A stretch of 64,000 nt of DNA from Hyphomonadaceae bacterium (GCA_009773395.1 WRPI01000002.1:420413-484412), one strand, 5' to 3'; positions 1-8,020 are shown, counted from the stretch's first letter. The notes: generated by a model from the sequence alone, not told the origin. Translations and numbers: made by a program.

Positions 1-2
1 CC

Positions 3-107
3 TTTCGCCGCATTTTGGGTGAACAAACCGTCCCGCGCGAAACTGGGATTGAGGTTTATGATAGGGCGATGGAAGCGATTGAGGCGGAGATGGGTGTGGG
101 GGTTTAG
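3..107 (+). CDS. 3' end of an unidentified gene (partial)
   Basis: An open frame enters from the left window edge and ends at a TAG at 105-107. The 34 visible residues (FRRILGEQTVPRETGIEVYD, then RAMEAIEAEMGVGV) are amphipathic and acidic like a genuine helical C-terminus. The other two forward frames here give either an early stop or an Arg/Trp-rich peptide. The last codons run into the left arm of the inverted repeat that frames the next gene, so the repeat may supply the stop codon. I do not recognise the family from this short tail. Confidence 0.45.
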   Translation, partial: FRRILGEQTVPRETGIEVYDRAMEAIEAEMGVGV

Positions 108-169
108 GAGTCTACCCCCCAGTCTCGCTTTGCTCGACAGCCCCCCTATAAATAGGGAGGCGGCTTGGC
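97..169. repeat. Left arm of inverted repeat framing a DUF559 gene
   Basis: About 73 bp running from GGGGGTTTAGG through TCTACCCCCCAGTCTCGC to GGCGGCTTGGC. It is the near-perfect reverse complement of 552-627. Inside it lies a small hairpin, CCCTAT-AA-ATAGGG (about 144-157). Confidence 0.85.
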
Positions 170-198
170 AGTGGTCGCGTATCGTTGGTATGGGCTTT

Positions 199-570
199 AT
201 GCATCGAAACTACCTTTATCCCGTTGCTCGTAAACTCAGGAAGACTATGACGCTTCCAGAAAGACTGCTTTGGAATTTGCTTAAGCAGCGCGGTGAAGGC
301 GGAATTGTATTTCGGCGGCAATATCCGTTCGAAAATTATATTTTTGATTTCTATTGTGCCAAAGCCAAACTTATTATTGAAATTGATGGCCTTGTTCACT
401 CAATCGGAAATAATCCGCAAAGGGACGCGGCACGCGATGAATATCTGACATCATTGGGGTTTAAAGTTTGGCGAATTGAAGCGAAAGAAGTACTCAAGAA
501 TCCAATAGAAATAGCAAGCAACATTAGGTATTTTTGCTATCAAATCGTGTGGGCAAAGCCGCCCCCCTAA
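199..570 (+). CDS. DUF559 (PD-(D/E)XK-like) endonuclease-domain protein
   Basis: About 123 residues from ATG 199; ATG 190 is also possible. The frame stays open further upstream, but that part is translated repeat and is Arg/Trp-rich. The body matches the DUF559 family, small proteins related to very-short-patch-repair and other restriction-like nucleases. It shows ERLLWNLLKQR, then FDFYCAKAKLIIEIDG, where the spaced D and E-x-D acids resemble PD-(D/E)XK motifs II and III, then GFKVWRIEAKEV near the C-terminus. Such proteins are often solitary and their cellular role is not established. The gene lies exactly between two arms of a 73-76 bp inverted repeat, which suggests that gene and repeats move as one unit. 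The start is uncertain because no clear ribosome binding site is seen. Confidence 0.7.
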   Translation: MHRNYLYPVARKLRKTMTLPERLLWNLLKQRGEGGIVFRRQYPFENYIFDFYCAKAKLIIEIDGLVHSIGNNPQRDAARDEYLTSLGFKVWRIEAKEVLKNPIEIASNIRYFCYQIVWAKPPP

Positions 571-627
571 TTTTAGGGGGCAGTCGAGCGACGCGAGACT
601 GGGGGGTAGACTCCCTAAACCCCCAAA
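552..627. repeat. Right arm of inverted repeat framing a DUF559 gene
   Basis: Reverse complement of 97-169 with few differences. The internal hairpin is CCCCTAA-TT-TTAGGGG here against CCCTAT-AA-ATAGGG in the left arm, so the stem changed on both sides. The arm overlaps the last codons of the DUF559 gene and touches the 3' end of the carbonic anhydrase gene. Confidence 0.85.
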
Positions 628-1250
628 AACTCGCCGCTAGTTTCATTAAGAACCGAGAGTTGCCCGTGTTCAATGTCAAAAATCGCGCCATGGAGGCGCA
701 ATTTGCCGCGTTTTTCTAAGAGGCGCACAAATGGAAAGGTGCGTAGGTTTTTTATCGAGTGTTTTATGCCTTCAAGCCCTAATTCATGGCATTGGTGGTC
801 GTGGGTTTGTGCAGTGTTTTCCATGATTTTGGCTTTTGGCTCATCGAGAATGGACATCCATTTGGAAATGAAATTGGCTTCGGTTTGAATGGCGTTGTCA
901 CTATCCAAAGCCACACTTATTCCGCCGCAACCGGAATGGCCAAGGATAATGAGGTGGTTGATTTGCAAGTTCAAAACCGCAAATTCAATTGCCGCCGAAA
1001 CTCCATGATAGCTGCCTTGGGTTTCATAGGGCGGCACGAGATTGGCGACATTGCGCACAACGAATAAATCGCCGGGGCGGGCGCTGAAAATGGTTTCGGG
1101 GTCAACGCGGCTATCGCAGCACGAAATAATCATGATTTCGGGGCTTTGGCCGCCAATTGCGAGGCCCGAATAATGTTCTGAATGGCGTTCAAACACCGAT
1201 GATTTGAAATTGCGATAGCGTTCAATCAATTGGTTTGGAAAACCACCCAT
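615..1250 (-). CDS. Beta-class carbonic anhydrase
   Basis: Reversible hydration of CO2 to bicarbonate in the cytoplasm, supplying bicarbonate to carboxylases such as acetyl-CoA carboxylase. 211 residues from ATG 1250, a usual length for the beta class. Zinc ligands are visible: Cys45 in CDSR (with the Asp46/Arg48 dyad) and His105/Cys108 in HSGCGG. An upstream in-frame extension exists but lies inside ygfZ. The chosen ATG overlaps the ygfZ stop by one base (TAATG), which implies translational coupling. It is the last gene of a five-gene minus-strand run, and its 3' end abuts the DUF559 inverted repeat. Confidence 0.93.
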   Translation of the reverse strand: MGGFPNQLIERYRNFKSSVFERHSEHYSGLAIGGQSPEIMIISCCDSRVDPETIFSARPGDLFVVRNVANLVPPYETQGSYHGVSAAIEFAVLNLQINHLIILGHSGCGGISVALDSDNAIQTEANFISKWMSILDEPKAKIMENTAQTHDHQCHELGLEGIKHSIKNLRTFPFVRLLEKRGKLRLHGAIFDIEHGQLSVLNETSGEFLGV

Positions 1251-2095
1251 TATGCATTTGCCCCACTTAGCCACTCGGGAGGGTCTATAATTATCTCCAC
1301 GCCATTTGCCAAGAGGTTTTGCTTGGCGTCCATGGCATGTTGCCATCGGTCAAAGCGGATTAATGCCATGCCGAGAGTGCTGTTGTTGGAGCGAATGCGG
1401 CCAATTTCGGTTTCGCCGGCCATAATTGGTGTGTCAAATGGGATTTGAGAACTGGCGATTTTAATGCGGCACAGCTTTTGTTTTAAGGTGCCACGGCGTT
1501 TCATGCGGCTGGTCATTTCTTGGCCGACATAGCAACCTTTGTGGAAGTCTATGGCGTGAAGTTCGTCCATGAGACCCTCGAGCGCAAAGTCTTTGTCGCG
1601 GATTAAATCTTGGGCGAGATCAGGAATGCCGAGTTGTAATCTGTGGCTTTCATATCGCGAAAAACTGGCGGTTTCGGGCGTGTTTTGCGGCGCGAAAATT
1701 CGCAAACCCATGGCGCTATCCCTAGGGTCGGTGAATGAGATATAGTCATTTGCGGCATAAGATCCCGCATCGAGTGCGGGATGACAGGGGGCGGGGAAAG
1801 CAGCAAAAACTGCCAAATCATGGCGGGGCATTATTTCGATTGCCGCGCGCATTTTATAGATTTTTAGTTTTTGCACCAATTCTTCGGAATGATTGCTATC
1901 AAGGAGGAAGGTTTTATCGTCATGTCGATATGCAAAAATATCAAATAAATATTTGCCTTGCGGCGTCAAAAGCCCGCAAAACCGCGCAGTTTTATTGGCC
2001 ATTTTTGCGATTTCATTGGTCACAAGATTGTTCATAAATGCCGCCGCATCGGGACCCAATATTTCGACAATACCGCGATTGGGGAGTTTAATCAT
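1250..2095 (-). CDS. ygfZ: YgfZ/GcvT-type folate-binding protein (Fe-S enzyme maintenance)
   Basis: 281 residues. YgfZ proteins bind tetrahydrofolate and support the assembly or repair of some Fe-S enzymes. The diagnostic motif KGCYVGQE, with the conserved Cys, is present about two thirds along, followed by SRMKRRG. The N-terminus (LPNRGIVEILGPDAAAFMNN) is the usual GcvT-like beginning. Residues about 103-112 (APCHPALDAGSY) are not family sequence: they are the translation of a palindromic repeat (1757-1795) inserted in frame just before the conserved FTDPR segment. The gene overlaps DUF423 upstream by 8 bp and carbonic anhydrase downstream by 1 bp. Whether the insertion is tolerated as a surface loop cannot be seen, but the frame is intact at both ends. 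Confidence 0.88.
   Translation of the reverse strand: MIKLPNRGIVEILGPDAAAFMNNLVTNEIAKMANKTARFCGLLTPQGKYLFDIFAYRHDDKTFLLDSNHSEELVQKLKIYKMRAAIEIMPRHDLAVFAAFPAPCHPALDAGSYAANDYISFTDPRDSAMGLRIFAPQNTPETASFSRYESHRLQLGIPDLAQDLIRDKDFALEGLMDELHAIDFHKGCYVGQEMTSRMKRRGTLKQKLCRIKIASSQIPFDTPIMAGETEIGRIRSNNSTLGMALIRFDRWQHAMDAKQNLLANGVEIIIDPPEWLSGANA
1757..1795. repeat. Palindromic dispersed repeat inside ygfZ
   Basis: Core ATCCCGCA-TCGAG-TGCGGGAT at 1762-1782, followed by GACAGGGGGCG. Translated one way it gives CHPALDAGS and in another minus frame VIPHSMRDL, peptides familiar from this kind of intergenic palindrome in proteobacterial genomes. Here it lies wholly within a conserved coding gene and keeps its frame. 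Confidence 0.75.
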
Positions 2096-2477
2096 TTTGC
2101 TTTTTCAATTGTTGTGTCGCCAACGCAAAGCCAATGATGACCCAAACCAAAATATAAGTTATGCCTCCGAAGGGGGCACTAGGTGTGCTTTTGATAATTC
2201 CAAAGCCTAACAAACAAATTGGAATAAAGAACGTGATGGCCGAAAACCCAACTCCGGCCAACACAATATTCGATAGGAATTTTGAACTTTGCGGCGATGA
2301 GATAATCGCAACAGCCAATGAGGAGCCAAATAACTGCATTAAGGCAGCAGTATTAAGCGTATCAATTGACTCGGTTGGAACCCCGCCATGGTGCGTCATC
2401 GCCAAAAGTGCAATGGAAAAGCCCCCGCAAATACAAATCAAAAAAATTCCGAAAGCGCGAAGATATTTATCCATCAA
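2088..2477 (-). CDS. DUF423-like small membrane protein
   Basis: 129 residues with four hydrophobic segments: about 8-27, 47-60, 70-92 and 104-122. Length, four-helix layout and the PFGG segment followed by a final Trp-containing helix match the DUF423 (YgdD) family, whose function is unknown. The usual GAFGAHG stretch after helix 1 is replaced by a diverged loop, so the assignment is tentative. It overlaps AIM24 upstream (ATGA, 4 bp) and ygfZ downstream (8 bp), so it is translated within the same operon. Confidence 0.6.
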   Translation of the reverse strand: MMDKYLRAFGIFLICICGGFSIALLAMTHHGGVPTESIDTLNTAALMQLFGSSLAVAIISSPQSSKFLSNIVLAGVGFSAITFFIPICLLGFGIIKSTPSAPFGGITYILVWVIIGFALATQQLKKQND

Positions 2478-3265
2478 TTGCCGTCCAATAAATTGCCCAA
2501 TTGCCCCAATACCGAACCTTCACCTTTCGCCCCCATCGTCCCCGGCATTGATGCCATCATTCGTCCCGCAAGGCGAGAGAAGGGCAGGGATTGCATCCAC
2601 ACCGTCCCTGGGCCAGTTAAATTGGCGAAAAATACGCCTTCGCCGCCGAAAATCATGCTTTTGATGGAACCGGCACGGATAACATCAAAACCGACACTAT
2701 CGGTAAAAGCCGCAACGCAACCAGTATCAACATGAATGCTTTCGCCAGCCACCAAATCTTTGCGGATTAAACACCCACCCATATGGACAAATACAATGCC
2801 GTCACCTTCGAGTTTTTGCATAATAAAGCCTTCACCGCCGAAAAGCCCAGTCATAATGCGTTTTTGGAAGAGTATGCCCAGTGAAACCCCTTTGGCGGCG
2901 GCCAAAAAACTGTCTTTTTGGCAAATTAAGCGCCCGCCAAAATCTGACAATTTCAATGCCAAAATATGGCCAGGGTATGGCGCGGCGAAAGCAAGTTTGG
3001 CTTTGTTGAAACCTTTGTGGGTGAAGACAGTAGTGAAAAGGCTCTCGCCAGTTATCAGGCGTTTGCCAGCGCCCAATAATGAGCCCCAAACGTCTTGTTG
3101 TTTGCCAGAACCGTCGCCAAACACCGCGTCCATGGTAATATTGGGGTCTTTATACATCATCATACCAGCTTCAGCGATTGCGCTTTCGCCAGGGTCAAGT
3201 TCGACCTCCACAAATTGCATTTCTTCGCCAAAAATTTGATAGTCAATAATGTCTGATGTGCTCAC
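2474..3265 (-). CDS. AIM24 / TIGR00266 family protein
   Basis: 263 residues made of repeated short beta-strand segments typical of the AIM24 family: EAGMMMYKDPNI near the N-terminus, GGEGFIMQKLEGDG in the middle, and GGEGVFFANLTGPG and MQSLPFSRLAGRM at the end. The bacterial proteins have a beta-rich TRAP-like fold and unclear function; the yeast homologue is a mitochondrial inner-membrane protein. There is no signal peptide. It lies 18 bp downstream of a methyltransferase gene and overlaps DUF423 by 4 bp. The family assignment is firm, the role is not. Confidence 0.87.
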   Translation of the reverse strand: MSTSDIIDYQIFGEEMQFVEVELDPGESAIAEAGMMMYKDPNITMDAVFGDGSGKQQDVWGSLLGAGKRLITGESLFTTVFTHKGFNKAKLAFAAPYPGHILALKLSDFGGRLICQKDSFLAAAKGVSLGILFQKRIMTGLFGGEGFIMQKLEGDGIVFVHMGGCLIRKDLVAGESIHVDTGCVAAFTDSVGFDVIRAGSIKSMIFGGEGVFFANLTGPGTVWMQSLPFSRLAGRMMASMPGTMGAKGEGSVLGQLGNLLDGN

Positions 3266-3283
3266 GATATGCTCCTTTAAAAA

Positions 3284-3937
3284 CTAGTTTTTAACGAAAA
3301 TTGTGACGATGTGATCATCACTAATATACATTTTTTTGACTGTCGCATTATTGCGTTTGGCAGTTTCATAAAACCAATCAGGAAAAAAACGCATACAATC
3401 AACGGGGTGGCGATGATAATGAAAATTTGGCATGACTGTATATACCGCCAAAATCGCTTTTGGTTTTAAAAGCCCGAATAAGTCACAGGCGTGGCGATAA
3501 GGGTCAAGCAAATGCTCCAAAATCGCGTATGAAACTATCAAATCAAATTTCCCTAATGTTTTGGGTGGCGCTCGTTCAAAGTTCCAGTCAAAATCGGAAG
3601 TTTCGTCTAGGCCAGCGATAGCGATTTGATCGATGTTGAGATTGAGAATTTTTTGATAAATATTTTTCGCGCAGATATTTTCGCCAGCTAGCAAAATCCT
3701 GCTGTTATCGTCGAGAGGTAAATTGGAAATAGCGCGGACAAAAGTCCCGATTATTGCACCACTTTCATTGCCTTCAAGTGTTTGCGAATTTTTTCGCCAG
3801 TCAGCATCGACAATTATGTCAGGGTATTGGGCAATGAAGCCCTTGTAATATTGAGCACGAAGTTTGCTTCGAGCCGCGCCGTTGCTGACCAAATTCGCAA
3901 AGAAATTGCCAATTGTTTTCTTAAATCGCCTAATCAT
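3284..3937 (-). CDS. Class I SAM-dependent methyltransferase-like protein
   Basis: 217 residues. The C-terminal half has the layout of a type 11 methyltransferase: FDLIVSYAILEHLLDPYRHACD (post-motif acidic strand plus the His of an EHL motif), then a LKPKAILAVYTVMP strand. The SAM-binding GxGxG loop is weak (RILLAGENIC at about 81-90), so binding residues have diverged. The N-terminus is basic and hydrophobic (MIRRFKKTIGNFFANLV). First gene of the minus-strand run continuing through AIM24, DUF423, ygfZ and carbonic anhydrase. Substrate unknown. Confidence 0.65.
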   Translation of the reverse strand: MIRRFKKTIGNFFANLVSNGAARSKLRAQYYKGFIAQYPDIIVDADWRKNSQTLEGNESGAIIGTFVRAISNLPLDDNSRILLAGENICAKNIYQKILNLNIDQIAIAGLDETSDFDWNFERAPPKTLGKFDLIVSYAILEHLLDPYRHACDLFGLLKPKAILAVYTVMPNFHYHRHPVDCMRFFPDWFYETAKRNNATVKKMYISDDHIVTIFVKN

Positions 3938-4102
3938 TTTCGACCTTATGTTTCGCCAATTTTAGTTTCTAGCTATCCCATCTAACTATCCCAAAGCCGT
4001 CGTGCAAGTAAATCCTTGAACTTGCCAATTATCATGTCCAATAGACTTGTGTAATTCAAATTTGAGCAATAGTCTTTGAAAAAACATAGTCAGGGGTAAT
4101 GT

Positions 4103-5389
4103 ATGGAGTGGGGAATAGATAATGCGCGCAGCATTTTGGGCGCGATTTTGATAATTGTTTTTTGCTGGGCGATTTCTGAGAATAGAAAACAATTCCCGTG
4201 GCGATTGGCAATTGGTGCAACTCTCGTGCAAGGCGCTTTGGTTTTACTATTATTTGCCGTACCGCAATCGCAAGTGGTTTTGAACGGTGTAAACGGCGCG
4301 ATTGATGGCCTGGGCAAGGCAACGGCCGAAGGCACTAAGTTTTTGTTTGGTTATTTGGGCGGTGGTGATTTGCCATACCAGCCAGCCTCGAAAGACGCAC
4401 CGCCGCCGTTTTTGTTTGCATTTCAAGTCTTGCCTTTGATTTTGGTGATTTCGACTTTATCGGCAGTTTTGTGGCATTGGAAAATCTTGCAATGGATAAC
4501 TCGTGGATTTGGCTTTATTTTTGAAAAAAGCATGGGTTTGGGCGGTGCGTCGGCTTTGGCAACTGCTGCTAATATCTTTATGGGTATGGTCGAAAGCCCG
4601 ATAGTTATCAAGGGGTATCTCGACAAACTCTCGCGCTCTGAATTGTTTATGATGATGGTTGTCGGTCTTTCAACGGTTGCTGGGGCGACTATGGTTGCTT
4701 ATGCATCAATTCTTGGCCCAACTTTGCCTAACGCTGGTGCGCATGTTTTGGTGGCATCAATAATAACTGCCCCCGCGGGGATTTTGGTGGCGCGGATTAT
4801 AATTCCCGAACAAATTGGCATGATAGGCGAGGGGCTTTCCTATCATTCGTCGGTCAAATACCAATCAACCATGGATGCGATTTCCAAAGGTGTGCATGAC
4901 GGCATGATGGTAATCGTCAATGTCGCAGCATTTTTGTTAGTATTCGTATCATTTGTTTATATTGCAAATGGCATTTTGGGCATGTTTGGCAATGTTGGCG
5001 ACGGGCCTTTAACTATGCAACGGATTTTCGGCTATTTATTTGCGCCTTTGGCATGGCTTATGGGTATTCCTTGGAACGAAGCGCAAATGACTGGCGGTTT
5101 GCTCGGCACCAAATTATTCTTAACTGAATTTGTCGCTTTCATTGATTTGGGGGCAATCCCCAAAGAAGCCATGACCGAGCGCACCCGTATGATTATGACT
5201 TATGCCCTATGCGGCTTTGCCAATGTCGGCTCAATCGGGATTATGACTGGCGGAATGACGGCTCTAATGCCAGAGCGGCGCAACGAAATAATGTCACTTG
5301 CGTGGAAATCACTTGCCCCCGGATTTTTGGCGACCATGCTTTCAGCGACAGTAGTTGCGGCTTTGCCAATGGGGCTGTTTGCGGGTTGA
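4103..5389 (+). CDS. Concentrative nucleoside transporter (NupC/CNT family)
   Basis: 428 residues, inner membrane, symport of nucleosides with protons or sodium. Family signatures are clear: the QVLPLILVISTLSAVLWHW helix, the MGLGGASALATAANIFMGMVESP core followed by KGYLDKLSRSELF, the TVAGATMVAYA helix, and ATSxG-like re-entrant segments near the C-terminus (CGFANVGSIGIMTGG). Length matches bacterial CNTs. ATG 4103 is preceded by AGGGG-like sequence. The next gene starts 19 bp downstream on the same strand, which suggests cotranscription although that product is unrelated. No PurR-like operator was recognised upstream. Confidence 0.9.
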   Translation: MEWGIDNARSILGAILIIVFCWAISENRKQFPWRLAIGATLVQGALVLLLFAVPQSQVVLNGVNGAIDGLGKATAEGTKFLFGYLGGGDLPYQPASKDAPPPFLFAFQVLPLILVISTLSAVLWHWKILQWITRGFGFIFEKSMGLGGASALATAANIFMGMVESPIVIKGYLDKLSRSELFMMMVVGLSTVAGATMVAYASILGPTLPNAGAHVLVASIITAPAGILVARIIIPEQIGMIGEGLSYHSSVKYQSTMDAISKGVHDGMMVIVNVAAFLLVFVSFVYIANGILGMFGNVGDGPLTMQRIFGYLFAPLAWLMGIPWNEAQMTGGLLGTKLFLTEFVAFIDLGAIPKEAMTERTRMIMTYALCGFANVGSIGIMTGGMTALMPERRNEIMSLAWKSLAPGFLATMLSATVVAALPMGLFAG

Positions 5390-5408
5390 TTTGTAAAGGG
5401 GTGCGGTA

Positions 5409-6995
5409 ATGGTTGGCAAAGCAAAACAAACTGCCCTTAAGCTAAAACCAGCGATTTTCGCGCTAGTTTTTGCGCTATTTGGTTTTGCGGTTTCGCCCGC
5501 TTTTGCCGATAATTGGATTAAAGCCGAAACTGACCATTTCATAGTCTATAGCAATAATCGCGCGAACTTAACCGAGGAATATTCCAAAAACCTTGAACAA
5601 TTTCGTTATGTTTTAAGCGCATTTCATATGAATGCGGCGCAACGGGCGATTCCAGTGCCCAAATTCGAAATTTATTTGGTTTCGCGTCAACGCGACCTCA
5701 AAGAAGTTTGGCCAGAGGCAAGCGAAGTTTCAGGTTTCGTGACCCAATGCACAAATGGCCTTTTCGCCTATTCACTTTATAGCGGGCCAACCCAAGGCGA
5801 TCAAATGAGCAGTTTGAACGTGCTTTTTCACGAATATGCCCATATATTCATGTTTCAAAACTCGCGTGTTGCGTATCCACGGTGGTATATTGAAGGTTTT
5901 GCCGAATTTTATGGCTCGACAAAAATTCGCGGTGACCAAGTTGTAATTGGCACTGTTCCACGCAGTCGCTATTTGACATTGGCGCAAAGCAACTTCCGCA
6001 TAAAATATGAAGATATGTTGATTGATGGTGAAGCAGTTCAGCGTGGCAATGACGAAGAAGATAATTTCTATGCCCAATCAACAATATTGACGCATTATCT
6101 CATGTCGGATCCTGAAAGGCGCGCGGCTTTGGCGGCCTATATTAGCGCGAGGAACCAAGGCGAAGATCCTTTGGTTGCTTTTGAACGGACTATTGGCATT
6201 AAAGCCAGTGAATTATCCGCGACCATGAATCGCTATATGAACGGCAATATTAGTGCAACATTATATCGTTTGCGTAATATGCCTACTCCAACGCCAGTTA
6301 TTACTCCGCTTCCTGCGTCTGCTGATAAACTCATGCTGTGGGACGCATCTGCAAAAGGATGCGCCGATGCAGAATATCGGCCCGCGCTTTTGGCAAAAAT
6401 CCGAACTGAAGCCGCGAAATTTCCGCAAGATGCCTTTGCCAATGCGGTTTTGGCGCGCGCGGAAATTGTGATTGGCGAGGAAGAAAAGGCGCTGCCGTTT
6501 TATACCAATTTGATCGCCACCGAACCCAATAATTCCGAAGCGCATTTTCGGCTGGGTCAAACACTCTATCTAATGGCAACCCACGATAAATTGGCTGCAA
6601 ATGAGACCAATAATTCACAAATAGCTAAAGCGAGAAACGCGTTCCTCAGAGCCTACCAATTGGATCCATTAAACTTTGTGAATTTGTATTATTTATCCAA
6701 AACCGCCACTCGCAATGCCAACTTCCCCGATGAATCCTCCCTAAATGCGGCATTGGAAGCGTATTTATTAGCGCCGTCAAATAGAACTTATGCCCACAAT
6801 GCTGCCATTTTGGCGATTTACGCAGACCTATTAACCGAAGCCCGTGACATACTCCAAACTATTGCAAATAATCCGCACGGTGGGCGGCTGGAGCAAAAAT
6901 ATCGTGACGCCATTTCCGCGATAAATGCCGGAAAAACAAAAAGCGAAGTGCTGAGGATTATCTCGACACCGAGGCCTAGCAGTCAAGCAAAATGA
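5409..6995 (+). CDS. Secreted HExxH metallopeptidase-like protein with TPR region
   Basis: 528 residues. Residues 1-34 form a Sec signal peptide (basic start, LFGFAV core, cleavage near AFA-DNW). Then comes a segment typical of DUF1570-like proteins (KAETDHFIVYSNN). LNVLFHEYAHIFMF carries HEYAH, a zinc HExxH motif, followed by RWYIEGFAEFYG, where the Glu could be the third ligand as in gluzincins. The C-terminal third is helical with TPR-like repeats (PFYTNLIATEPNNSEAHFRL). It is likely periplasmic or surface-exposed; substrate unknown. It ends 3 bp from the convergent HAD gene. Confidence 0.72.
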   Translation: MVGKAKQTALKLKPAIFALVFALFGFAVSPAFADNWIKAETDHFIVYSNNRANLTEEYSKNLEQFRYVLSAFHMNAAQRAIPVPKFEIYLVSRQRDLKEVWPEASEVSGFVTQCTNGLFAYSLYSGPTQGDQMSSLNVLFHEYAHIFMFQNSRVAYPRWYIEGFAEFYGSTKIRGDQVVIGTVPRSRYLTLAQSNFRIKYEDMLIDGEAVQRGNDEEDNFYAQSTILTHYLMSDPERRAALAAYISARNQGEDPLVAFERTIGIKASELSATMNRYMNGNISATLYRLRNMPTPTPVITPLPASADKLMLWDASAKGCADAEYRPALLAKIRTEAAKFPQDAFANAVLARAEIVIGEEEKALPFYTNLIATEPNNSEAHFRLGQTLYLMATHDKLAANETNNSQIAKARNAFLRAYQLDPLNFVNLYYLSKTATRNANFPDESSLNAALEAYLLAPSNRTYAHNAAILAIYADLLTEARDILQTIANNPHGGRLEQKYRDAISAINAGKTKSEVLRIISTPRPSSQAK

Positions 6996-6998
6996 TGC

Positions 6999-7673
6999 TC
7001 AAACCAATAAGTTTCCCCAATATAGTGCGCGTTTAATTCTGTTTGCTTCGGCAGGTTCATCGACCAATTTGCGGTAATATGGGGTATGGCTTGCTGCCAA
7101 CATTTCTTTGTCGCCACGGCTGTCGCCATAGGCGGCAACGATTTCGGCATCGCCAAAGATTGCGCGAATGCGGTTGACTTTTTCTTGTGCGCGGCAATTT
7201 GCGCCGGCCATTTTGCCAGTTAATTTGCCGTTTTTTACTTCCATTTTTGTAGCAATTACATGTTTAACGCCGAGCGAATGCGCCCAAGGAATAAGGTAAT
7301 CCTCCAATGATGCCGAGACAAACACAACAACATCACCAATTCCTTGGTGGGATTTAAGGCATGAAAGACCGTCCGCGCGGGCAATTATTGGGTAGGCAAT
7401 TTGTGCGAATTCTTGGCATTTTCGCAAATATTTTTCTTGCGGCATATTTTTCAAAAACACGCTCAAAATGCGGTTCTTCGCTTCATCCCGAGAAATCAAC
7501 CGAACCCCATAAACCAAAAACACTGGCAATAATTTAATCATATTAAGGAGAAAAAACCACCGCCCAGAAACAAAGCGTAGAAATAGTAAAAATGAATCGG
7601 TGAAGGTCAATGTTCCGTCAACATCAAACGCGGCAATTTTTGGCTTTTCAGTTTGCATAGTGCTCTGTATCAA
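6999..7673 (-). CDS. HAD-superfamily IB phosphatase
   Basis: 224 residues with the complete HAD signature: motif I FDVDGTLT with the nucleophile Asp, motif II VFVSASLEDYL, and motif IV AAYGDSRGDKEML. The subclass IB cap lies between motifs I and II and contains a hydrophobic stretch (WFFLLNMIKLLPVFLVYGV) common in SerB-like and acyl-phosphatase-like IB members. The substrate cannot be inferred; phosphoserine or a lysophospholipid-type phosphate are typical. Convergent with the HEYAH/TPR gene. Confidence 0.85.
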   Translation of the reverse strand: MIQSTMQTEKPKIAAFDVDGTLTFTDSFLLFLRFVSGRWFFLLNMIKLLPVFLVYGVRLISRDEAKNRILSVFLKNMPQEKYLRKCQEFAQIAYPIIARADGLSCLKSHQGIGDVVVFVSASLEDYLIPWAHSLGVKHVIATKMEVKNGKLTGKMAGANCRAQEKVNRIRAIFGDAEIVAAYGDSRGDKEMLAASHTPYYRKLVDEPAEANRIKRALYWGNLLV

Positions 7674-7803
7674 CTTGCGTTAAAATATGGAAGATGAGTT
7701 GTAGCTTAACAGCAATTGAAACTTGCAAAGTTTCGAGTTCAAATATAAATGCGGCGGACAATTAATAATGCGCTTTCGACCATAGACCAGTCGATAGTTA
7801 TGC

Positions 7804-7893
7804 GGATAGGTGGCTGAGTGGTCGAAAGCACCGCACTCGAAATGCGGCATACGGGCAACTGTATCGTGGGTTCGACTCCCACCCTGTCCGCCA
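7804..7893 (+). tRNA. tRNA-Ser(CGA)
   Basis: A 7-bp acceptor stem GGATAGG/CCTGTCC closes the molecule, with discriminator G and encoded CCA. The anticodon stem CCGCA/TGCGG holds loop CTCGAAA, giving anticodon CGA, which reads UCG. A long class II variable arm (ACGGGCAACTGT) and the T-loop TTCGACT are present. The length of 90 nt fits tRNA-Ser. Confidence 0.97.
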
Positions 7894-7909
7894 TAGCGCG
7901 CAGCGCGAC

Positions 7910-7925
7910 GGCGGACCTGTCCGCC
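7910..7925 (+). terminator. Probable terminator or repeat hairpin after tRNA-Ser
   Basis: Perfect stem GGCGGAC-CT-GTCCGCC followed by ATTCTATT, 16 bp after the tRNA. Its right half repeats the tRNA 3' end (CCTGTCCGCCAT occurs in both), so it may have arisen by duplication of the tRNA end. Confidence 0.5.
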
Positions 7926-7990
7926 ATTCTATTCAAATTGCCACCCTCGGCCTTCGGCCTCACTCAGCAACTTGGAATCATAACGAGGAA

Positions 7991-8020
7991 AATTTTTGAA
8001 AAGCGTCGTTTTCAAAAATT
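7991..8020. repeat. Perfect 12-bp stem hairpin upstream of gor
   Basis: AATTTTTGAAAA - GCGTCG - TTTTCAAAAATT. A second short hairpin, GCTCGC-TAT-GCGAGC, follows at 8038-8052, about 50 bp before the gor start. Role unknown: terminator, leader structure or relic of a repeat. Confidence 0.55.

Noticed and set aside
534-719. Plus-strand frame across the right inverted-repeat arm
   Set aside because: Most of it is translated repeat followed by antisense of the carbonic anhydrase gene.
7739-7963. Minus-strand reading frame through tRNA-Ser (contains GVEPTIQLPVCRISS)
   Set aside because: This peptide is the known false translation of the antisense strand of a serine tRNA; no independent evidence for a gene.
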